A DNA stretch of 64,000 bases from Fratercula arctica (lineage: Eukaryota; Chordata; Aves; Charadriiformes; Alcidae), in contig CANTUZ010000004.1 in assembly GCA_947846985.1 (NCBI GenBank), positions 8,918,927 to 8,982,926 on the forward strand, read 5' to 3'. This document shows, in pieces, positions 35,761-46,900 of this stretch; within the stretch, counting starts at the first letter, position 1, and every line of letters begins with the position of its first letter. The position numbers and the translations under genes are program-made. The notes under the pieces were generated by a model, which worked only from the letters and a program-made list of their open reading frames with translations, ran no database searches and had not been told where the DNA came from.

Positions 35761-37057
35761 AGGAAGTAATTTTGTCTCTTCTTCAGAATCTGCTGCTCTT
35801 GTCTCCTCTTCCAGTCTTGGAGTCTGGTACCTCTGAAATCGCAATTCAGGACACCATAGAATTAGTTTGGGAAGCCTTCTGGTTCTTGCAGCCAGAAGAG
35901 GATTTTGTGCAGTGCTTTGGACATTGTCTTAGCATAGCTTCCACTGAGGAACTGAGCTGAGGAGTATCTTTTGCAGATAGTCAGGAGGGTCAACGTTTGC
36001 ATATGTACTTCAGTGGAACGCAAATTTGATATGTTTCACTTCTCTTTTCCCTTAGGCTGGTGATTTGCAATCCGGTGCTAAGACGACTGCTGTTTCTCTA
36101 ATCCCCGTTCTGCTCTCAGAAGGGCAGACAAATTCCCTCACAAACATTGGGAAAGGATTACTCATGCCTCAACTTACTGCAGTACATAAAGTCATGGACC
36201 GTAGCTCTGGAACTGGCCAATGCACATGCAGGCCTGCAGTGCCAAGACAGACACAGTAAAAGTATTGTTCCATGCACAATTTTCCCAGCAGCAGCCTATT
36301 TTAAGGCATTCCCAGGACCCACCTCAACTGCCAGCTGCTTGTCCCTGTCACCCTTTCAGCTGTGCCAACACAGCTGTTTACGTGTGTGTTTGGGAACCAA
36401 ATCATGAGACTAATTCAGGGTAAACTGCCTAACAATGCTTTTATTGCAGAATTTTTCTTTAATACCTGTTTAATTCCCTGGGCCTGATTTGCAGTGTGGC
36501 CTTACAGACAGTTGTGTTGATAAAAGTCATATGGCTGTCAAGAGAACGGGACAGGCAGGAAGGAAGGAAAATTGTTGGAAGTACCTTGAGTCAATATTGC
36601 TGGCAAAGGCAATGTATCTTGAAACTTACAGCTTTGTGGTGTTGCTGGTGACAGCTGAACTAAGCTACTGCTGTTGCTCAGAGTCCAGTGTCCATCTTAT
36701 AGGCAACCTCAGCAACTTGTACCAGTTTGCTCATCAGCAGTGATAAGCTAAAAGAATATAGTTGCCAACTCTGCACTATGGATACCTACTAACATGAGGG
36801 CTAATAATCTTGCAACATCTGTCAGTTCTCATGGTCTCAACAGTTCAGTAGAAAAGTTTCCAGAGAGGCATTGAATGAGGCGCAGTTTTACCACACACTT
36901 TATCCAGAGTAACAATGAGCAGACAGTGGAAAGAGCTGATTATACTCTTCCCCCAGACTTGTGTACATTGAGTGCTGGCACCTTGTCTCTTGCACCAGAT
37001 CAAATGGCTGTGCAATGCAAGATGAGATAGTTCTCTTTGAGAATCTGATGTATAACT

Positions 37058-37059
<2 letters not shown>
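35761..37059. other. Interval without recognisable genes
   Basis: Several overlapping plus-strand frames of 60-86 codons occur (35772-36743). None has a domain, a signal peptide or convincing splice sites. Confidence 0.5.

Positions 37060-37097
<38 letters not shown>
37060..37097. repeat. Uninterrupted T38 homopolymer
   Basis: Thirty-eight consecutive T residues form the longest homopolymer in the window. No recognisable retrocopy body follows on the right, and no flanking target-site duplication is obvious. Confidence 0.95.
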
Positions 37098-37098
<1 letters not shown>

Positions 37099-40000
37099 TG
37101 GGAACACTGGCCTAAATTGAAGGGATTAGGAAAAGCAGAGGTAATAAGCTACTGCTTCGGTGAGGATGTAGCTACAGAAATGCTTAGAAAGGGATCCCTC
37201 ATAACCTTGTGAAGTTTTTTAAAAGGAATTCATTGCTCTTTGCAGACCCAGTACTGCTGAATTTGCAAAGCAACACTCTGGAGTTGTGGGATAGAATCTG
37301 AATTAACAGTGTATTTAAAACTGAGGTTCTCATTTAAATTTTTATGTTAATTTTAGTCTTCCACTGATGTCACAAAAGTGTACAGCAATAATCATTTTAC
37401 TGAAATCACAGACACTGCTGTGTCCCTCGTGGAGTAATTTCTACCTGTGTAAAATACATCTGAAACATTACTAAATCAAGTCAGCATTTTACACTCACTT
37501 GACACTCATATTGCAGTGATGTAAATTACTGCAATATAAGGCATCAGTGAATAAAATTACACTAGAATAAAAGTCTTGTGTCAGAATCTGATCCCATATA
37601 AGTGTTTTGTACTGTTGTTTTAATGGAACATTGCAAAATTGAAAAATCATTAGTAGTCCTGCCAATGCTTTAGCATTTAAAAGGTCCTATTTTCCATTTC
37701 CCCATAGTCCCTTTATGCTACTCCATTAGTTTAAAAAGGCCATAAAGAGAGCACATTTATCCACTTGGGAATATTTTCATTTCTGTGTTGCTCTTGCCTT
37801 TGGCATAGTAGATATGTTAGGTTGTGGCTGAGGAGAAAGGGTCATGGCTGGCCCGCCTCTCCGTTCCAGCTATTCTTGGTTGCTGGAACAGCTCCTAGGG
37901 GCCCCAGGCTGCCAATTGTACTAAAATTGCTGGTAGCCTTAAGACTATTCAAGGAGTAATTAGCTACCAAATGTGGGTAATTGTGACAGTCTAGCTAATA
38001 CTGCCTGTGTCTGAACAGACTAATTAAAGGCTGCATACATGAGAGGAAGAGAAAAAAGCCTTTTCTTTTATGGAATAGAATTATTAAACGAGAAAATTTG
38101 ATCTAGTATTAAAAAAAAAGTTTGGTTCCTTCTAGTAGGATCTTAGCAGTTTTTGATAATTAAACTTGGAAAATGAAGCACAGCTAGAGTTTTTAAATTA
38201 AATACTTTCACTGTGGGACCCTTCATACTCTGCTTTTGATTTCATAAAAGACATTTTATATTTTTTACAAAAAGGTTGTTCAGTGCTAGAATGTTTAAAA
38301 ATTATTCTTGCCTATGAAAAAGCAGGAGTTCTATTTCTGCCATCAGAGACTTTTCTAATTTCAAGAAGCCCAGTTGGAGATATACCATCATGCGCACATA
38401 AGTTCTGTTTCTCCCATTGTACAAAATGAGATGGGGAAGGGGAATAATCTGCTGGTCTGACAAGACTACAGTCCGTCATGCATCAGCATAGCTGTGTTTG
38501 TCATAATTTGTGCCTGTGCTCCTCCCTTCTGCTGCTCCTACAATCAGTTGTGAGTAGCTCCATTCCATCCCATTTATATAATATGTTCTACAGTGGTACT
38601 TAGATATTTGCTAATACAATCGTAAAATCTCACATCTTAGGAAATTTTCTATGACTCTAGCTGTGCTGCAGGAAACAGCAGATTTCTTAACTGCAGGAGT
38701 CCCTTATATAGCTGATTACATCTCTTTCTTTCTGTAGTCTGAAGTAGATCATGGTTAGAAGAGAACAACCAGAATGAGGCCCTCTCAAGAGCAGCAGATT
38801 CAGAAGAAAACTCCTCCCTTTACTTCCTCCTGCCTAGCTAAAACAGATTATTTTAGAAAACACTTCTGTGCGTTCTAAGGTGTTGCAGTATCGCTAATAC
38901 CTTCTCAGCTGTTCTTAGGGTGCCATAGCGCTTCCAGCTACCAGCCCGTCATCACCTGGTCACCCTCAGCAGTCTCTGTTTCTTTCTCAGACTTAGACCT
39001 GTAAAACTTCTCTCAGATATGGCAAACAGCTTGCAGTGTCCTGCCGTGTGCTTTAGTCATAGCTGCTAAATTTGGGGTGTTCTCTCTCTGTCTTTCTCCT
39101 CCTATCCTGATGAATTTCCTGTAAGGCTGAATTTAAGATGTAGTACTCTGAAACACACAAATTATCTCATTCAATACAGCAGAACTGCATCAAGCTTAGT
39201 AGCTGTTCATGGCTGTAATCAGTGACCAAATGTAGAGTCCCAAGCTGTCCATTAATGCTAATTTTGCTAAGATGGGTAGAAAAGCTGTACTTACTTAGAA
39301 AGTAAGTCAGTTCCTCTTCTAGTTGTGAAGGGGAACAATCCATGCTGTCTTGGTCTGTCCAGAGAACAGAGAACTGTGAACTGACCCATGTATGCAAACA
39401 CTCTGTAAAGTTCAAATCTGATTGAATTCCAGACATTTTACAGCCAGGAATACAGGTGTTACCTCATTATGGCAGCTGCAATTCCTTTTTTTATAGACTG
39501 CTTCAAAGAGCAGCTAATACAGCCTCACCTCCCTGTTTAAATATCTTTTTACTCTGTGTTGTGAAAGTGGATTAGAAATAACATTGCAATTGATCTTCAT
39601 TCTCCAAAACAAAATGAAACAAAGCTCTGTTATTGAATGCGGTCTTTAACTAGAACAGACAGTTTATGATTGTCTTTTCAATACAAATCTGATGATCACC
39701 AGAGTTTGTGGCTAATACTTGGTCTTTTCTTCTGTATCCTCTCTATTGATTTGCACTTGGGAATTCATATAAGTGAGATGTTCTGCATTGATGTGAGAGC
39801 TCCCGTGGAAACATGAGAACATGGTAGCTGATTCTTCTGCTCTTTGAACTGAGAATTTGGGTGACCTGTCTGGCAACTCATAAAAAGACTCTTAGGTAAA
39901 GAGCAGCAGTGGTACTGGTTTAGCAGGACAGTCCAATCTGAAACAGTCTTCAGGTTGCTTTAACTGGTTTTAAGGCTAGGATGAAAGTTCTGTGCATGAT

Positions 40001-43000
40001 GTATGTGGAAAGATGTTACAAGGCCTGTGACACAGGATTTTGGGAAGTCTCCTTGTTTACAGTCTTTACAGCAGCAATACATATTTTGTGCTCCTTGGTA
40101 TTAACAATTGGAAGCATCTTAAAAATGAAAGGCAATCATTGCAGCACAAAAGAGGGGAAAGAAGTAGAAATTGCTCTGTAGCCTCATTACTATTTTGTAT
40201 AATTCAGGAAAGAAGAATCCAAAAATAGGAACGGTGATATGTCTGTACCTTTTCAAAAAGTCTGACAGATGGTGCTATGGCATGCATCTCTGCTACTTGA
40301 CCTAGAGGCGTTCTGACTGAGAGAGTGAAAATACAGTCATATAAGCCACATTTACCTCTCACTGTTCATCATTATTCATGTAACCTTGCATAGATGGAAG
40401 TAGGGGCTTCTGTGTGAGTGCTATCTTGCAGTAGCAACTGCAGGCTTGATAAAGTAAATTAATGTGTGACACATGCAGCTTCCATCTGTATGTGTGAAAA
40501 AAGACCAGACTCTTAAAGTTTTATAAGACAAATCTGTGGTTTGGGTTCATTTTTTTGTTTTGTTTTTAATTTACAGTAATTAGCATCTCACATGTAAGAA
40601 AGCTAAATCTTTTTTTCTCCCTACATTCAGATGCCGAGCTGTGTTTCGCATACTGGGAAACTGGTCATCATGTCATTGAGATGTGTTCTTTCTTTATTTC
40701 TTTTTACATTAAAGGGTTAGTGTCATGTTTCCTATCTTGCCCAATGAGACTGACATTCCCTTTTCTCTTCAAGTGGCACAACTTCAAGAACCACAAGTGC
40801 CTGACCATTTACTTTACTCCAGCCCTCATCTGAGAGCAAAATGTTAGCCAGATGACCAGAGCACACCTCAGAGAGATCTGTGTTTAACTACATTTGGCCA
40901 AAGAAGGAATTAGGCCAGATTTCCCACCTCTGACCAAGGACCAATACCATTTTGAAAATCGGAGAGCTACCACCATGGTGTTCTCCCCTGCTGGATCACA
41001 TTAGCAGAGGACAATGATCTGTCCTGACTTCCTTCTGGAAATTCTGCGTGACAACAGGCAAGTAGATGGAACAGAGCATCTGCAGCCCTGCACTGAGATT
41101 TCCCTCTTCACCCACTGTAGACAAGTACTTCCTAAGACAATGGCTTGAAGCAGCTTCCTGATCAGCTCACTAGTTGCTTTGGATTTCATTTTGAGGTGAA
41201 TTTACTGAGATTTAGTTTTGAGACATACAGATATCTACTGTGTCAGGAGCTTAAGCATGAAAACGGATCTCTGGGTTCCAGACTCACTCAAATCTCATTA
41301 ATATCTAACCTAAACACTACCTAAGACCACCATACAAATTGTCACTGAGTTTGTACACTGCTGTGTTCTCTGAGCTGGCTGGATGTAAGGTAGCTTTGTT
41401 CAGGCAACTGAATGGCTATGTGATGGCATGGTGTTGTTTTACGGCATAGTACCCTGGCAAGGGAAGAGCAGAAACTTAGAGCCAGAGGTGGAGGAGAGGA
41501 CAGAACAGCTGCTTTCCGTGACTGTGCAAACTTAGATTGCCTTAAGCTGCTTGTGAAACCACCGTTACAGTCTTTAGATATTTCTAGGGAGAAGCATTTT
41601 TCTATTTTTAGGTTAAATGGCATTGCCACTCCAGTTTATCTAAGTAGTGCTGCTACACAATACTGCTATATTTAGAAATCACTGAACTCCTTAATGCAAG
41701 AACAACATACTACAAAAAAAGATCACAGTATGCTTCTCCATACTATTAGTACTACAAGTTTTATAATTTATGCTAGACCACTATATAATCACACACGTGA
41801 ATGTACATCTTCCCTATGTAATTGTGGCATCCATTTCCCTCGGTCTTTGCCTCAAGTGTACATATAAGGACTATTCCCCTGATTTTCATAGTCACCATTG
41901 GCTCTGAGCTCATCCAGAGGCTCTGAATCACGGATAAGGAAAATGCATAGTGGTACATGAAATTAATACCCTGCATTGTTCTACCCACTCCTTTTGAAGG
42001 AATCCATTCCCTCATTAGGGCTGGATTGGATGTCTAATGAGCGTGGATTTCTGGCATGCAATTTGCACATTAGAAAGCAGTGTGAGACTCACATTTTTGA
42101 GCAAAAAGTACAGTGTAACATGCTTTCACATCTCATTTTCTTAAGTTTAAATAAAGAACCGATTTGTAAAAACACATACCTCGTTACAAAGCAGTGAGGA
42201 TCGAAGTCAGGTATGGGTAGCTGGGACATAGAACAAGGAGTCTTAAAGCACTGAAGACTAGCAAAATAGGGGTAGGGTTACCTTTGGATCAGGACTTGCT
42301 TCGTTGAGCATGCCTAGGAACTTAATTGGTCAGCTGTGGATACACATTTGCTGGTGGGGAGAGAAGTCTGTTGTTACCAGCTTCTGGCTTTGGAATTTGA
42401 TTATATCTAAATAAAAGCAGGTGTTCTCCAAGACAGGTTTATCATCTGTTGTTCAGGAATTGCAAATTATTATTTTTCCTTTCAAATTCCTTCTTCCTTC
42501 ATATTTGCATGGATATTTGCTTTCAACAAGCAAAGGCTGTGTATGTGGTGTCAGATATTAAACTCTGAATTGAGTAGAAATAGGTTACAGGACACATGGA
42601 AGCATGTATTGATAGTCTATGCCTTTAAAAAGCTAATCTGAAATCAACACTGAAATGTCAGGAGATAAGAAATACCTATTGGCACGAGTATTTGCAAGCA
42701 CTTTGGATATGCAGAAAATAATTTGGCATGAGGTTTAGACATTTCAAATGTCGGGGTTGAGCAATGTGAGTACTGTAATCTTGTTACTTCTTCAGAATGG
42801 CACTCACGAATGCCCAAAAAGAAATCAAAGCCAGTTTTCTAAATTTTAAGAATATGCTACTAAAATTTTTGTGTGTCAAAGAAAGCACATGATGTTAATT
42901 AAGTGAGGGGAACTCAGATTGAATGTCATGTGTCACCCACACTTGCAGTGTTCCAAGCTGTGCTTAGCCTGTGCTGCGACATAATATACGCAGTGGCATT

Positions 43001-43787
43001 GCACAGAACAGGTGGGAATCCACAGGCCTCAACACAGACAAACCTGGCAGTCTTGGCAACATTTTTTCTGATATTTGTCATTTGGCTGTAATAGGACAGA
43101 TTTGCTATTACACTTTCAGGTGTACAGTAACAGGAACAGATTGGTTACTAATCTGAATGATTTTAGTAGTGCATCCAATGCAAATAAAGCAATTTACCAA
43201 ACAATCTGTGAGTGAAAAGATTCAGAGCTTTGCATCAGCTTTGTCATTTGTGGATCTAGCAACTAATTGCCTGACAGCGTTTTAATTAAAAGCAACATTA
43301 TAGGTATAGATATTTACTTCGTATTTCCTAACTATAGTAGATTGAAAAGTTTGACAAAGTGGTAGAATAATGAGATTATCCTGGAATTCTTTGGTTTTAG
43401 AACTTTAGACAAATATTCTATTCATAGGAATATACAGTTTTGTGTTCAGTGTTTCATCTAGAATAATAAATTACTTAGATTTTCTGTCTGAAGGAGGACC
43501 GCTCCCAAACTGAGCATGTGTCTTTACGTAGATTGAATTGTAACATGTAATTTAGAAGCACTTTAAAACTCCAATTCATGTGAGACAGTCCACCATTATA
43601 TATCCAGTATCATATGTGTGTCTGAGGCTCGATAGACCAGCAAGGTAGATGATTCACTTGATTTGCTTATGTAGGTGGTTAGATTAGTGGTACTAGTAAT
43701 TCCATAGGCTCTGTCTACATTGCCCTCTGTAATATTAGGATGCTGCCCCACCCAGTTTACTGTCCCAACTTGGAGCTGGCAGCTTAT
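37098..43787. other. Gene-poor AT-rich interval
   Basis: I see no supported gene. It holds a hairpin at 37508-37537 and a candidate conserved block at 43170-43320 with an octamer ATGCAAAT at 43178-43185 and a TTTTAATTAAAA homeodomain-type site near 43281. Open frames at 39167-39436 (-), 41342-41629 (-) and 42903-43091 (+) have no recognisable features. Confidence 0.5.
37508..37537. repeat. 13-bp stem hairpin with 4-base loop
   Basis: ATATTGCAGTGAT pairs with ATTACTGCAATAT across gtaa, with one G·T pair and otherwise perfect. It could fold as a hairpin or cruciform, or bind a dimeric factor. Confidence 0.85.
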
Positions 43788-43789
43788 GG

Positions 43790-43995
43790 TGCCACCTACC
43801 CTGGAAGGAAGTCTGTGACCTAATCTCTGAATGGCTGAAGATTCCCAATGCAGCAGCTTAGCAAAGGCTTCCTAAATCAGCACTGGTATGAGAAGATTGC
43901 TGTTTGGTTGGTCTGGCATGATGAAAAGCGGACCAACACCTAGTTCCAGAACAAGGTCAGGAAATTAAAGGAGGTCAGAACAAGCCAAGAATAGC
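43790..43995 (+). pseudogene. Decayed Myb/SANT-like DNA-binding domain reading frame
   Basis: Plus-strand translation gives PWKEVCDLISEWLKI from 43799. A stop (TAG) lies at 43859-43861 and a one-base frame change near 43883. After that, WYEKIAVWL begins at 43884. Next comes KRTNT, a TAG at 43941-43943, then FQNKVRKLKEV. This follows the Myb/SANT-like (trihelix) pattern W..EV.DLI..W, then YEKIA..L, then RT..QC.NK(V/I)K.LK. The TAG sits where the family has Gln, so it is a CAG-to-TAG change, and Phe replaces Cys. Such domains occur in vertebrate MSANTD and ZSCAN20/29 proteins and in genes derived from transposons. The copy is broken and cannot be functional as protein. No recognisable partner domain follows. 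Which source gene or element it came from is unknown. The assignment rests on pattern recognition, not on a search. Confidence 0.6.
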
Positions 43996-46900
43996 AAGTC
44001 GTGCTCAGGGGCTTCACAGAGGGAAGCATTCTTGGCTGAGGTATGATGTTTTCCAGGAGGATTTTAGCAGGGAGACGCACATCTGTGACATGACACTGTA
44101 TGTAGTGGGGAGAACAGGGAGGGGATCTCATTACATAGTGAGAGGAAGGAAAGGAAAACCTGATTTGTCACAATTTTGCTTTTAGGCAATGATATACATC
44201 AGGCAGTCTCTAGAGTTGCCAGCCCCATTCCTAGTCTCTGACTCAGTCATTCAGTATCCTTGTAGCCTGGCTTCATTCCTGCAAGATTGCTGTTTTTGCA
44301 ATTGTCAGAGACGTAGGGTGGGAAGTGGGGAGGGAGAGAGAGGAGCCTGCAGTCTGCAGTGCCAACTGCAGGGCTTCTATGCCAGATGGTATTCCCCCAT
44401 CTGAGGTCAGGACAGCATATGGCATTCAGGAGCCTTGGCACGCCAGAGACACATTGCATGCATGTTGTGTCCAGTGATGGGCACCACAGTTATTGTAATT
44501 GTTAGAGGTGTCATTCCATCCTGTTCCATGGCCTATGTGATCATCACAGGCAATTAATTCATGGATATCAGCTCCTGACTTAGAATGGTGATGAAGTACA
44601 TGCATAACTTTAAATGTGGCTGCTAAGTTAGTTTGTTTTGGGCTCTATCTCAGACTTTGCTTGCTTTTCTAGAAAATAACAGGAATTTACAGATTATGGT
44701 AGAAAGCAGCAAAATATTGGTGAGATCTAGACTGATTTTTCTGCAGGTGTTGTTTTATCCACAGAGTTGCTGTTGTACACTGTTAAGAAGTGAATTAGGA
44801 TGGGGAAGAGTTTGTTAGCTGAGACCATGTCTATAGTCTCATTTCATGTTTTGTTCCAGAAGAGAAGAGGACTGAAAGCAATAGACGGTAGCACTGAACC
44901 TGACCCAGCCTTCCTTCCCCGGTCGCATGCTTTTTTAGACTGTATCTCATTCATCCTGGCTATAATAGGTACCCAGTAAGACTATCCCATGCAATTAAAT
45001 AAAGAGTCAGAGGACATTCACTCATTACACAGACTCTGCATATGACCTTCACAGTACAAGGACAAAAGAAATTCAGGCATGCGCAGCAACCTCAACTGTA
45101 GTTAAGTTTGGTGTCATTCTAAATTGTTTGGGACAGAATAGGGTGATGGCAGTCAGATAAAATGATAAAACCATGCAATCCACATTTAGATCCTGTAACT
45201 GGGTATATCTGTAGAGGGGGAGTGAAGGGGGCGTGCTAGTCACTGTCACTGCCCACAGATTTAGAAGAGCAGGTATGGGGAGATTTATGCAACGGCTCTT
45301 CTTTCTCCTAGGCTCATACATGTATGCTTGCGTTCCCCAACTTCACTTAGTTCTCCCCACAGCAACCCTATTTACTTGGACTTTCTTTGAGGTGAATTTA
45401 CTGAATTTTCCTGCTACAACTGAATCTACTACTTCTCTTAGCTACATAACAGCAGAACACAGGATATGGAATCACAGATGTATTTTGTCACTGCTGTATA
45501 TACTGAAATGGTAACTGGTCTAAAGAAGTGAATTAAATAGATTGTAGTAAAGTTAAATATAATACACCCAAAATGTTCTGAAGTAATTGCAACAGCCAGC
45601 TGTAATAAAAAAGGAAATAAAAATTTTATATTCATGAATGATTGTACTCTTACTTAATACAGGGCTTGTTTTATACTTACTATGTAATTACTAAGTAATT
45701 CAAACTTTCATGTGGTTTCTATTCCAGAAAAAGGTAAGATAGCTTAAGCAGATACTTCTAATTTATTCTTAAAGAATATGAGTGTTGTTAAGTAGCATAT
45801 GTTTTAAAAATTAAGCAGAACTTTAAATACTATGATCTGCTTCTGTTTGCAAACTGAGCTATCAAAAAAACCCCAGCTTCTTTTCCATACAATTTTTAGT
45901 GCTTTTGCCCTAAAAATTTAATGCCAAATAATCGCATTTGGAATTGACCTGTATGTTCTCCTACGAAGTAATTTTCTCATCACTCTGTTTGTTTCATTTC
46001 CATGTCCTAGTTTTTCTTAAACTAATTGTGTTGAAAAATAATGATCGACTGGAGAGGCTAAAATTCCTTCTTGTACCTTGCTTTTTAGGCTCAGGCCTTT
46101 TCTATGGAAAACTTCTACTGCCCAGAAGTGAAATTTCTTCCCAGTTGCTCACCTAATTGTGCATCTTGTCTACAATAAAAAAATATTCACTGGCTCTGTA
46201 AGTCCATCCAGTGGCTGCATATGGGAACTGCATATTTTAGAAGGTAAATTCCAATTTCGTGCAATTTAGTTTATTGAGTAGTGTAGTTAATATTATTACT
46301 GGAAATAAACATGAACCAAAATGTACAATTGGAATACTCCCACCCTTTGGTGGTAAGCAAGTCTGTATCTGTAAAGTACCCTTTGAATAATACTGAGAAT
46401 TGATTTGTTATTGCAGCAACAGGACCAAGATAAAAGTTGATGATAATTTTTTAGTATTTCAATTAATTACCTACTAGAACAAGGAAAAGAAACCTGCTGA
46501 GTGAAAAGCTTTAGCTTATTTTCATTCTGAAACTGAGACAACTGAGGAAATTGTGAATACAAGCTCTTGTGAGAGTTGTCCTCTTAGATCTCAGCATGCT
46601 TCTGTTTCTACTGAAGTGAACCTGTAAGAAATTACATCTTCTGATCATTAAACATGTCCTTTGTTAAATGCCATAAGATACTACAAAAAGTAATTAAAAA
46701 ACCGAATGTAAAGAGGACAAGATCTGAACAGTGTGTTCCATAAGTCACATTAAGAATTTATGTACAGACTATTTCCAGTTCAGTATTGAATCTTGGTGGG
46801 TCATCAGAGTAAAACAGGCTAGCTGATTGTTTGAGAATCTACAATTAGATGTAGCATTTCCCCTTGGTGATGACAGCAATTTGAGCCTCAGTGCCTTGAG

